A stretch of DNA of 64,000 nt from Marinilabilia rubra (GTDB taxonomy: Bacteria > Bacteroidota > Bacteroidia > Bacteroidales > Marinilabiliaceae). Position numbers and translations under genes: made by a program. Of this stretch, positions 45,700 to 53,673 are shown piece after piece. Position 1 is the first letter of the stretch, and each line of letters opens with the position of its first letter. The stretch is taken from contig NZ_QEWP01000020.1 of the NCBI RefSeq assembly GCF_003121985.1, positions 1-64,000 of the forward strand, written 5' to 3'. Below the pieces are notes generated by a model. It ran no database searches and had not been told where the DNA came from. It worked only from the letters and a program-made list of their open reading frames with translations.

Positions 45700-46608
45700 C
45701 TGTTTTAGTTTGTTTTCAACAAATTTAATAACTTCAGTGAGATTATCAGGAGAAAACCAGGTTATTTCTTTGTCTCTTCTGAACCAGGATAATTGCTTTC
45801 GTGCATATCGTCTTGAATTTCTTTTTATGAGCTCTATGGCTTTCTCCTTTGTGACTTCCCCGTCAAAATAGCTGAAAAACTCCCTGTAACCAACAGTATT
45901 TAGGGAATTTAAGTGTTTTTTGTGGTGCCATTGATTGGCTTCTTTTTCAAGCCCGGAGGCTATCATATGATCCACTCTTTGGTTTATTCGTTGATGCAAT
46001 AATGCCCTGTCCATGTCAAGACCGATTTTTATGATATTAAAATCCCTGTCTTTTTTTGTATTGGTTCTGAGGGATGAATAGGGCTTTCCTGTCATCAGAC
46101 AAATTTCCAGGGCATGAATTACACGTTTTGGATTTTTTAAATCCACTTGATTGTAAAACCCGGGATCCAGAATTTTTAACTGCCTCCTCATGTTTTCAAG
46201 GCCTTCGTTGTTGTATTGATCCTGCAAGTCTTTGCGTAATCCAGGGTCAATTGTGGGAAGTTCATCTATTCCATTGCAGAAAGCGTCAATGTACATCATT
46301 GATCCACCAGTGAGAATAATAATGTCATTTGTATTAAAAAGGGTTTCAGCGATTTTTAACGCTTCCTGCTCGTATTCGTAAGCACTGTAATAATCATTGA
46401 TGGATTTTGTTCCCACCATATGGTGCGTGACTTGGCTAAGTTCTGCCTTGGTAGGAGCTGCTGTTCCTATTTTTATTTCTTTGAAAATTTGACGGGAATC
46501 AGCTGAAATGACAGGGCTGTTGAAATGCTTTGCAACCTGAATGCTCAACCCTGTTTTCCCTATTCCTGTTGGCCCTGTAATTACAATGGCTGTTTTTGCA
46601 GAATTCAA
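45679..46608 (-). CDS. miaA: tRNA dimethylallyltransferase
   Basis: The protein of about 309 residues has the P-loop GPTGIGKTGLS near the N-terminus, then ISADSRQIFKEIKIGTAAP, LTGGSMMYIDAFCNGID and RRYARKQLSWFRRD, all typical of MiaA. It adds an isopentenyl group to A37 of tRNAs that read UNN codons. Those tRNAs include tRNA-Tyr, two copies of which are in this window. No ATG is available. I chose the TTG at 46608, which overlaps the preceding TGA stop and has GGAGGA 6 bp upstream; a TTG at 46626 would give 315 residues. Confidence 0.92.
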   Translation of the reverse strand: MNSAKTAIVITGPTGIGKTGLSIQVAKHFNSPVISADSRQIFKEIKIGTAAPTKAELSQVTHHMVGTKSINDYYSAYEYEQEALKIAETLFNTNDIIILTGGSMMYIDAFCNGIDELPTIDPGLRKDLQDQYNNEGLENMRRQLKILDPGFYNQVDLKNPKRVIHALEICLMTGKPYSSLRTNTKKDRDFNIIKIGLDMDRALLHQRINQRVDHMIASGLEKEANQWHHKKHLNSLNTVGYREFFSYFDGEVTKEKAIELIKRNSRRYARKQLSWFRRDKEITWFSPDNLTEVIKFVENKLKQAGVRNY

Positions 46609-47138
46609 TACCAATCCTCCTCCCAATCGGTTAAGTCAATTTCATCGGCATTTATATCACTGCTATCCGGATCATCATCTCCAAGTAATTCATTTAAATC
46701 GATGTCTTCAAGATCTCCGCTTGCCATCGCACTATGGTCAAATTGCTTTGGGGGTTCGCCATTTCGGCGAATGCATAATGGATGTTCTGTTTCCCCATCC
46801 ATTATGGAAAACAGTTCAAGAAAAAGGGACCTTTCGGCAAATTGGTCAAACACATAAAGGAGTCTTTGCTTTTTCTCAGTTAACAGTTCTCCTAATTTGA
46901 CTTTGTCCATGACTTTTCTGTCAGGATTTTGTCCTTCCTCCATGTCTAAAAGAGTTACTTCAATCTCTTTATGCCAGTTCTGATCTGTTAAAAAGAATGA
47001 GGTCATTTGTCCTTTTTCATATCCGAGTTCTTCCACAATGAAATTATGCAGGCTCAGAAATTCAGCCTTGCTATCAATTGCAACCTCTCTTATGAAATCA
47101 TCGTGTTCGCTTGATATAATCCGAAATTTGTAAATCAT
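46605..47138 (-). CDS. pRiA4b ORF-3-like protein
   Basis: The 177-residue protein matches the plasmid pRiA4b ORF-3 family in its first 125 residues, with YKFRIISSEHDDFIREV, an HNFIVEELGY segment and LLYVFDQFAE. The C-terminal 50 residues are highly acidic (DDDPDSSDINADEIDLTDWE). The family has no established function, although related domains accompany some transposons. In Bacteroidota it commonly precedes miaA, and here the two overlap by 4 bp and are probably co-translated. Confidence 0.8.
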   Translation of the reverse strand: MIYKFRIISSEHDDFIREVAIDSKAEFLSLHNFIVEELGYEKGQMTSFFLTDQNWHKEIEVTLLDMEEGQNPDRKVMDKVKLGELLTEKKQRLLYVFDQFAERSLFLELFSIMDGETEHPLCIRRNGEPPKQFDHSAMASGDLEDIDLNELLGDDDPDSSDINADEIDLTDWEEDWY

Positions 47139-47514
47139 ATATTATTTATGTGACCTTCCTATTATAATGTAAACTTGATTGAAATGATTAATATTATCGA
47201 ATTAATTGTTTCCTTCTGAATTTCCAAAACGCAAAACTGGCAGATATGTTACAAAAAACTGGTAATTTCGGATCGTAATAAATGAGAAAGAATTAGGATG
47301 AAACCAGGCATGAACAATAATTTTTCAGATCTGCCACTATAGGGGATGCAGGCCTTGTGGGTTTCACCCTGGTAATATATAGACAGACCTTTAAAAAAGC
47401 AAGTTTTATACCAATGAAACAAACGTGAATTTCAGAGTGCTAAAATCTAAAAAAAGCATGAATAAATCATCGTGCGTTTCATTCGGCCGGATGTTTAACT
47501 CTATTTTTAAACGA
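47139..47514. other. Intergenic region between divergent genes
   Basis: No repeat family member or terminator was seen. At 47401-47418 the sequence AAGTTTTATACCAATGAA resembles the segment over the start codons at 4267 and 9944; here the ATG opens only a four-codon frame. The frame of the next gene is open from 47425, but those codons do not look like part of the protein. Confidence 0.35.
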
Positions 47515-48681
47515 ATGAAAATTTCTTTTATCGAAAGCCGTTTTTTTATTTCTGTGCTTCTCTTTTTTGTTTTTCCTTTTTCGCCGCTAAAAGGGGCACA
47601 TATTATAGAGAAAACATATTTAGCCACAGATTCTTTGGTAGAGACAGGGGGGGTAGCTCAGATTGGAGAGAAAATCCTTGATTTAGTAACATGGGAGAAA
47701 GACGGGCTTGTCTTTACAGTTTACCCTTCGTTGAGCGTAAGTCCTCGAAACGGGTTTGTATATGGTGTAATGCCTGCCGTGAAATGGGAAAGTCAAAGAA
47801 AAGGTTTATCAAATACATTGACTGTAAATGCAGAAACCTCTACAAAGGGGATGTTGCAATTGCAATTTGAGCATGAATGGTATTTTCATGAAAAGTGGTT
47901 GACTAGTGGAGAAGCGTTTCTAAATAAAAGAGAAGATCTCTTCTGGATTGGTGGAGACCAGGAGGATTTTTATTTTGACAGAAGAGAAGTTAAGGTTGAC
48001 TGGGACTTATTGAATAATATTTATCCGGGTTTTTGGATTGGATTACAATTATTTATTGATAGTAATCATTTTTCTGATGAAGCTGAACTTAGTTTTCGGG
48101 AAGAAGGGTTACAAGGATTTAAAGGAGGATTGATTTTTGGGTTGGGGCCAAAATTGCTGTTGGATACAAGGGAACGAACCTTGGCTCCCCAATCCGGTGT
48201 TTTGCTTGAGCTGCAACCATTATTTGTTGGGGTTGGAGGCATTGGAGATTATAATTTCACAAGAATTACTGTTGATTTTAGAAAATATGTACCTTTAAAA
48301 CAAGAAAAAACAACATTGGCTTTTCAAACTGTTTTGGATTATGCAGAAGAGAAGGTTCCCTTCTATGATGCCCCGCAATTGGGAGGGAAAGAAAGACTCA
48401 GGGGTATTGGGCATCCTTTGAAAAGATCAGGAAACAGTGTTTGGTTATCCCGAGTTGAATTGAGGCAGCATTTGTGGTGGCGGTTTGGTGTTGCAGCTTT
48501 TGCCGGTGTTGGTGAAGCAAAAGTTAATTATCAGAATCCATTTGAAGATGTTGTTTCTTCTTTTGGGGCCGGACTTAGGTTTCGGATGCTGCCAGATGAT
48601 CCTTTAAATGTACGTTTTGACTTTGGGCGTTCATCTATTGGAACCACCGGATTTTTTATTTCACTTAAAGAGGCTTTTTAA
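47515..48681 (+). CDS. Omp85-family outer-membrane barrel without POTRA domains
   Basis: I chose the ATG at 47515, giving 388 residues, because a signal peptide begins there (MKISFIESRFFISVLLFF); the frame is open to 47425. The mature protein is rich in amphipathic strands and ends in phenylalanine (FISLKEAF), as outer-membrane barrels do. GKERLRGIG corresponds to the VRGY/RG motif of loop 6 in BamA and TamA. POTRA domains are absent, so it is a short member of the surface antigen family of unknown cargo. It is followed after 15 bp by the TPR regulator. Confidence 0.8.
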   Translation: MKISFIESRFFISVLLFFVFPFSPLKGAHIIEKTYLATDSLVETGGVAQIGEKILDLVTWEKDGLVFTVYPSLSVSPRNGFVYGVMPAVKWESQRKGLSNTLTVNAETSTKGMLQLQFEHEWYFHEKWLTSGEAFLNKREDLFWIGGDQEDFYFDRREVKVDWDLLNNIYPGFWIGLQLFIDSNHFSDEAELSFREEGLQGFKGGLIFGLGPKLLLDTRERTLAPQSGVLLELQPLFVGVGGIGDYNFTRITVDFRKYVPLKQEKTTLAFQTVLDYAEEKVPFYDAPQLGGKERLRGIGHPLKRSGNSVWLSRVELRQHLWWRFGVAAFAGVGEAKVNYQNPFEDVVSSFGAGLRFRMLPDDPLNVRFDFGRSSIGTTGFFISLKEAF

Positions 48682-48696
48682 TAAAAGGGATTTTCA

Positions 48697-50385
48697 ATGA
48701 GTTTTAAAACCGTATTTTTTTGTGTGGCTTTTGTTGCATTGGTTCTTGTTTCCTGCGATCCGCCGGGGCAAATAGAATTACGAGAGCAGCTGGTTCGCAT
48801 TGATACTCTCTTGAAAAGTAAACCTGAATTGGCTTTTGATAGTTTGTCGGCAATTGATAAAAGCGATTTGGGAGAAGACAATAAGGCTTATTCTAATCTG
48901 CTGGATGTCATCACCAGACATAAGCTCTATATTCCATTTGAAAATGATTCCCTAATTTCCAAAACTACAGAAGAATTAAAAGGGTTTCCGCCCGATAGAA
49001 ATTACTTCCGGTCTTTGGTTTATCAGGGTATGGTTCGTTACGGACTCGAAAGTGTACCTGATTCTCTTGTTCTTTTGCCTCTAAAGGAGGCAGAAAGGAT
49101 TTTGGCCAAGAATGTTTTTGAGGATGAGGATAAAACAAGAATTAAACTTTTTTTCTTTCTGGGGCTTGTTCATCAAGACAATAAGAACTACGAAATTGGA
49201 AAGAGGTATTTTGAAAAAGCTTTAAAAGTAGCTTCTCGAATTGATGATGTTGAAAACGTAGTTAATATTTCAATTTTACTGTTCTGGAGCCATTTGAGAA
49301 AAGATCGTTTTAATGAGGCCGAACAAGTTTTGACTAGTCTTGATTCATTGAAGAATCTTACTCCCGAACTGAGATATGATGTGATAAACGCTAAAGCAGG
49401 TTATAATTATACCACTGGAGATTTCAGGCAAGCTCTTTCAGGGTATCAGGAACTCGAGAAATTGGTTCCTCAAGTTAAGGGGGAGCCGAGGGTTTCTAAT
49501 ATTTACTATTCAATGTATTTGTCATATAGAGGAATGGCTGAACTTGACTCTGCAATGGTTTATGCCAAGAAGGCTGTGGAGAATATTTCAAAAACAGATG
49601 TGAAGTACGATAACTTCTATTTGTATGTTGATTTTGCCGATATTGCATTAAAAAATGGAGAATTTGAAATTGCAGCCAAGCAGTATAAGAATGCTTTCCT
49701 GAGTTTAAAGGAAGCCTCTGAGAAAAAGACAGAGAAGCGAATATTGGAACTTGAAAAGAAGTATGATCTTTCGCAAGCCAGGGTTGAAGCGTTAAAACAG
49801 CGACAAAAATTTCAGCGGTTTTTGTTTATAGCAGGAGCCCTGTTTTTAGCCCTGTCTTTTGTTTTTCTTATCTACCATTTAAACTTAAAGAAAAGCAGGC
49901 TTGAACTTGAAAATGAGCGAATATTGAGAGAATCGGCTGAAAAGGAGGCTGCCGGGACGATTCGTCAAAATCAACAGCGAGAGCATCTTTTGAAGTTTTA
50001 CAAGCTTATTACTCAACGCGAAATGGTGACCCAGGAGCGATTTGATTTGTTGTCTCAAAAATATATAAAAGAAGATCCAATTGCATATAATGATCTTCAA
50101 ACCGAGCTTTTTACTTTGAAAGAGGAATTCTCAGGAATGATGTATGATCTTATGAATGATGAACTTTTTTATTCAAATTTAAATCTACCTGAGGATTTTC
50201 AGTTGACAGATTCAGAGAAGGTTATGCTTTTTCTGATGTATTATGAAATGCCCACTACAGAAATTGCTACTGTTTTGGGAATCTCCACAAATAACTTCAG
50301 AGTAAGAAAATCGAACTTAAAGAAAAGGATGACAGATCATTTGGAGAATTATCCTTCTATGAAAAATGTCGTTTCTCTGTTCTAA
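48697..50385 (+). CDS. Lipoprotein/TPR membrane regulator with C-terminal HTH
   Basis: The 562-residue protein begins with a lipoprotein-like signal (LVLVSCDPPG), followed by TPR-like helical repeats from about 90 to 330. Then come a membrane helix near 372-392 (FLFIAGALFLALSFVFLIYH), a coiled coil, and a C-terminal LuxR-like HTH with LTDSEKVMLFLMYYEMPTTE and VLGISTNNFRVRKSNLKKR. This layout is widespread in Bacteroidota, where such proteins are thought to be membrane-bound regulators. A lipobox together with a cytoplasmic HTH is contradictory, so the signal may simply be a first membrane anchor. Confidence 0.82.
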   Translation: MSFKTVFFCVAFVALVLVSCDPPGQIELREQLVRIDTLLKSKPELAFDSLSAIDKSDLGEDNKAYSNLLDVITRHKLYIPFENDSLISKTTEELKGFPPDRNYFRSLVYQGMVRYGLESVPDSLVLLPLKEAERILAKNVFEDEDKTRIKLFFFLGLVHQDNKNYEIGKRYFEKALKVASRIDDVENVVNISILLFWSHLRKDRFNEAEQVLTSLDSLKNLTPELRYDVINAKAGYNYTTGDFRQALSGYQELEKLVPQVKGEPRVSNIYYSMYLSYRGMAELDSAMVYAKKAVENISKTDVKYDNFYLYVDFADIALKNGEFEIAAKQYKNAFLSLKEASEKKTEKRILELEKKYDLSQARVEALKQRQKFQRFLFIAGALFLALSFVFLIYHLNLKKSRLELENERILRESAEKEAAGTIRQNQQREHLLKFYKLITQREMVTQERFDLLSQKYIKEDPIAYNDLQTELFTLKEEFSGMMYDLMNDELFYSNLNLPEDFQLTDSEKVMLFLMYYEMPTTEIATVLGISTNNFRVRKSNLKKRMTDHLENYPSMKNVVSLF

Positions 50386-50775
50386 GAAGTATTCTGGAAA
50401 TGGACTAAAATCAAATTGGAGAAGCCTAATTGACGGGTTTTTTTGATTAATATTTGTTTTTCGCCCTGTTTTTTCACTTCTGCGTCTACTGTGAATTCTT
50501 GAGTTTGTTTTCTTCGAGCCGCTGATGGGTGGTTTTTATATGGCCATAGTAAAGGGTTTTGGGGTGAATGGTACATGTCCCGGTCGCTTTTTTCGTTGTG
50601 GTTCATTCACCCCGTATGCATTAATCTAATTTTGCCAAAACTCATAAAATCAGGTTATTGGGTGTTTTTTGCCCATTAAAAAAAATGAGGTTGCTGAAAA
50701 TCTATTGAATGAATAAAAAACATCGGCTTACTTTGAATTATAGATTATTTCAGCAAACGCTAAAAATTTTACGCT
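50386..50775. other. Intergenic region with inverted repeat and candidate promoter
   Basis: GGGGTGAATG at 50561 and its complement at 50604-50613 form a perfect 10-bp inverted repeat with a 33-nt loop. Near 50730, TTACTTTG preceded by ATTG at about 20 bp resembles a Bacteroidota promoter for the next gene. Both are weak calls. Confidence 0.35.
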
Positions 50776-51198
50776 ATGAATTATAAAATGTTTATTCTCG
50801 CAATTGTTCTCCTTATTCCTGTTTTTTTTGCCAGCCCTTTGAGAGCTGATGAAGAGCCATCACAAGAGGAACAAGAACGTGTGGATTTGTTAAGAACTCG
50901 TGATATTATTATTCGCTCTTTTTCAATGAAAAGTTTTAGCACTACAAAAACTTTAGAGGTTTCTGTTGAGGCTGCCTTTGACGAAAGTGAGATGTCCATT
51001 TTCGTTAGTAACTATTATGGTGAAGTGGTAGTCAATATCGATGGACAGCTAAATGGTTCCTCTGTTTCTGAAAGTTTCTATGTTAATGGATCGTCAGAGT
51101 GTAGTGTGGATATTTCATCTCTTGAACCAGGCGAATACACAATAGAAATTGATACTGCCGATAGTAGCTTTGTTGGTAAATTTGTAATAGAGAATTAA
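50776..51198 (+). CDS. DUF3244-family secreted protein
   Basis: The 140-residue protein has a clear signal peptide (about 1-24) and a small beta-sandwich domain. It ends with the DUF3244 pattern: ISSLEPGEYTIEID followed by FVGKFVIEN. The domain is common in Bacteroidota and resembles the strands of secretion C-terminal domains, but its function is unknown. A strong terminator follows within 55 bp. The TPR/HTH gene upstream may regulate it, by position only. Confidence 0.78.
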   Translation: MNYKMFILAIVLLIPVFFASPLRADEEPSQEEQERVDLLRTRDIIIRSFSMKSFSTTKTLEVSVEAAFDESEMSIFVSNYYGEVVVNIDGQLNGSSVSESFYVNGSSECSVDISSLEPGEYTIEIDTADSSFVGKFVIEN

Positions 51199-51252
51199 TT
51201 CCAAACCCAAAATTAGGATCCCAAACCCCGAATTTAACCTTCAAGCCCCAGG

Positions 51253-51279
51253 AAGCCCCCTTTCAAAGGGGGCTTTTTA
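51253..51279 (+). terminator. Factor-independent terminator
   Basis: AAGCCCCCTTT pairs with AAAGGGGGCTT around a tiny loop and is followed by T residues. It ends the DUF3244 transcript. Confidence 0.9.
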
Positions 51280-51377
51280 TACTTTCAGCTTTACCCTTGT
51301 TTTGATGTGATTTTCCTTCCTTTTCCCTTTGTTTACATCGTCTTTTTTAGCTGCCGTTCTGTTTAATATGCTATTAT

Positions 51378-51797
51378 ATGCAAGTTAACCATTCATCTTC
51401 AATCTCCAGGTCTTTAACGGAAAATGCCGGCTCTTTTACGTATGATGAGGAAGCCGGGGTTTTGGTTATTAGATGTTTTGGAGATGTTACTGTTGATAGT
51501 ATAGCTTCCATTTGGGGTGAAATTGTTGATGGGTTTTCTATCTCTGAGAAAATGAAAGGGATTGTTTTTGACCTCTCTGAAGGTCATTTTGTCTTTCCCG
51601 CTTCTGATTATGATCATATCGTTGGTTTTTTGAAGGAACACCTCGATTTCTTCGGTCGTTTAAGACTTGGTTTTGTTGCAAATGATCCTCACAATATTGT
51701 TGTTGCCATGCTTGTGGCAAGGGCCGATGCTAGGTATTGTTTGCGTCCCTTTACAACATTAAAAGCTGCAATTTACTGGGTTCAAAATGTTTCTTGA
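51378..51797 (+). CDS. STAS-like protein of unknown function
   Basis: The 139-residue cytoplasmic protein has an alternating strand-helix pattern (FTYDEEAGVLVIRCFGDVT, KGIVFDLSEGHFVF, RLRLGFVANDPHNI) like the SpoIIAA/STAS or STAS-SEC14 fold of small Bacteroidota proteins. The phosphorylatable serine of true anti-sigma antagonists is not evident. It appears to be a single-gene transcript. Confidence 0.6.
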   Translation: MQVNHSSSISRSLTENAGSFTYDEEAGVLVIRCFGDVTVDSIASIWGEIVDGFSISEKMKGIVFDLSEGHFVFPASDYDHIVGFLKEHLDFFGRLRLGFVANDPHNIVVAMLVARADARYCLRPFTTLKAAIYWVQNVS

Positions 51798-51964
51798 TAT
51801 TCTATTCTTCTCATGGCCTTATTGTGTTGTTCTTGTTGTTTCTCATCTTCTCCGGATGGCTTTAGGTGATTTCCATTAATTATTTCAAGCTTTCATTTTT
51901 TTTTGTCATGTTTTTTTATTCTCTGAATGGGACAATACTCCGTTATCCCGATGGGTCGGGATTA

Positions 51965-52078
51965 TAATAGATTCGTAATCAATTGATTGTAAAATCACCC
52001 GTTTTGAGTTAATGTGCAGAAAATTAGCATTATACGAATCATCTTACATCTAATATCTAAAAATCTAATGATCTATTG
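51965..52078 (+). repeat. Intergenic repeat, family A copy 2
   Basis: The 114-bp segment begins TAATAGATTCGTAATCAATTG and ends ATCTATTG. It is the closest relative of the copy at 9545. The palindrome AATCAATTGATT is shared by both. Just before it, at about 51938, CTCCGTTATCCCGATGG repeats a segment seen at 4095. It ends 139 bp before the Rrf2 gene. Confidence 0.7.
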
Positions 52079-52155
52079 AATGGGAATGATGAACCATTTA
52101 TCGATTGGATTGTTTAAAACATACAAAAAAGGTGGGAAAAAATCAAGAAAAATAC

Positions 52156-52186
52156 ATTGGAATTCAAAATAAGGAACTTATATTTG
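52156..52186 (+). promoter_or_regulatory. Candidate Bacteroidota promoter of the Rrf2-cysK unit
   Basis: A perfect TAnnTTTG -7 element (TATATTTG, 52179-52186) is preceded by ATTG (52156-52159) with a 19-bp spacer, close to the TTTG-N19-TAnnTTTG consensus of Bacteroidota. It lies 31 bp before the Rrf2 start codon. Confidence 0.6.
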
Positions 52187-52216
52187 CAAACAAAGCATAT
52201 TAAAAAGAAATGAAAT

Positions 52217-52645
52217 ATGAGGTTTTCGAAAAAGGTTAATTATGGTCTGGTTTTTTTAATGCAGCTGCACTATGCCTGGCCAGGTCATAAAGCTGTTAAG
52301 GAGTTGGCAGAAGCTGATGGATTGCCGCAAAAGTTCCTTGAGGGTATTGCGTCTGATTTTCGGAAAACCGGCTTTTGTGAAGTTAAAAGAGGTGCCCAGG
52401 GAGGGTATAAACTTGCCAGGCCGCTTAAAGATATTACTCTTCTGGAGGTTATCCGATGTCTCGACCCTGAGTGGGAGAGACAAACAGTAGTAACCAGCCG
52501 GGAAAGAAAGTCTTCCAAACAAGAGGCGGTGTCATTATTTCTCAAAGATATCTCCCATTCTGTGGAGACTGTATTTGGAGATGTAAAACTTGATGCTCTT
52601 CCGGCTTTAAACAAACATGAAGATACTTTAATGTATTATATTTAA
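52217..52645 (+). CDS. Rrf2-family transcriptional regulator without iron-sulfur ligands
   Basis: The 142-residue protein has the Rrf2 winged helix: FSKKVNYGLVFLMQL at the start, GLPQKFLEGIASDFRKTG as recognition region and VKRGAQGGYKLARP as the wing. The three clustered cysteines that hold the cluster in IscR and NsrR are absent; the only cysteines are in GFCEV and RCLD. It lies 47 bp before cysK. CymR of Firmicutes, an Rrf2 protein that binds CysK to sense cysteine status, is the nearest functional analogy, so it may control cysteine metabolism. Confidence 0.85.
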   Translation: MRFSKKVNYGLVFLMQLHYAWPGHKAVKELAEADGLPQKFLEGIASDFRKTGFCEVKRGAQGGYKLARPLKDITLLEVIRCLDPEWERQTVVTSRERKSSKQEAVSLFLKDISHSVETVFGDVKLDALPALNKHEDTLMYYI

Positions 52646-52692
52646 GAGAGATATATTCATTTGAGATACGCATTATATAAAACGAAATAACT

Positions 52693-53613
52693 ATGACGAA
52701 GATAGCAAAAAGCATGATTGATTTGGTGGGGAATACGCCACTGGTAAAAGTTAATAGACTGACAGAAGGGGCAGTTGCCGAAGTTGTGGCTAAACTTGAG
52801 TTTTACAATCCCGGGGGCTCTGTAAAAGATCGTCCTGCACTGAATATGATTGAAACGGCTGAACGTGAGGGATTATTAGATAAAGATACCGTTATTGTTG
52901 AGCCCACCAGTGGTAATACCGGTGTGGGACTTGCCATGGTATCCGCAGTGAAGGGATATAAGCTAATTCTCACGATGCCTGAAAGTATGAGTATTGAGCG
53001 TCGGAAATTACTGAAGAAGTTTGGCGCAGAGCTTGTGCTTACACCTGCTTCCGGCGGTATGAAAAATGCCATTTCAAAAGCACAGGAGTTGGCAGCCCAA
53101 TATCCCAAGTCATTTATACCTCAACAGTTTCAGAATAAAGCAAATCCTGAAGCTCATTACTGCTCTACCGCTATTGAGATATTGAATGATACTGATGGGG
53201 AAGTTGATGTGTTTGTTGCTGGTGTTGGAACCGGCGGTACTATTACCGGTGTTGGACATCACCTGAAAAAGAAAAAGTCAGGTGTGAAAATTGTAGCTGT
53301 TGAACCTGCTGGCTCTCCTGTGTTGTCGGGAGGTGATCCCGGACCTCATAAAATACAGGGAATCGGTGCAGGATTTGTACCTGATATTTTGGATACCGAG
53401 GTTTTTGATGAAGTGGTGAAAGTTGAAAATGAGGATGCCATTCATACTTGCCACGAAGCCGCCAAGCAAGAAGGCATTCTTTGCGGATACTCCTCAGGGG
53501 CTGCTTTATGGGCTGCTGTTCAACTCGCCAAACGGGATGAGTATAAAGGTAAAAGAATTGTGGTTCTGCTGCCTGATACCGGTGAGCGCTATTTAAGTAC
53601 TTTTGAGATTTGA
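52693..53613 (+). CDS. cysK: Cysteine synthase A
   Basis: The 306-residue PLP enzyme has the Schiff-base lysine Lys45 in [11 protein letters not shown], the substrate loop [11 protein letters not shown] and the phosphate-binding GTGGTITG. It joins O-acetylserine and sulfide to give cysteine. Length is typical of CysK. It is probably co-transcribed with the Rrf2 gene and ends at a bidirectional terminator. Confidence 0.95.
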   Translation: MTKIAKSMIDLVGNTPLVKVNRLTEGAVAEVVAKLEFYNPGGSVKDRPALNMIETAEREGLLDKDTVIVEPTSGNTGVGLAMVSAVKGYKLILTMPESMSIERRKLLKKFGAELVLTPASGGMKNAISKAQELAAQYPKSFIPQQFQNKANPEAHYCSTAIEILNDTDGEVDVFVAGVGTGGTITGVGHHLKKKKSGVKIVAVEPAGSPVLSGGDPGPHKIQGIGAGFVPDILDTEVFDEVVKVENEDAIHTCHEAAKQEGILCGYSSGAALWAAVQLAKRDEYKGKRIVVLLPDTGERYLSTFEI

Positions 53614-53640
53614 ATAAGCGGAATAAACATTAAAATAAAA

Positions 53641-53670
53641 GAGGCGCCGGTAAATCCAGGCGCCTCTTTT
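53641..53670. terminator. Bidirectional terminator between cysK and a convergent gene
   Basis: GAGGCGCC pairs perfectly with GGCGCCTC across a 10-nt loop, with T residues on the right and A residues on the left. It can therefore end transcripts from both strands. Confidence 0.9.
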
Positions 53671-53673
53671 GCG

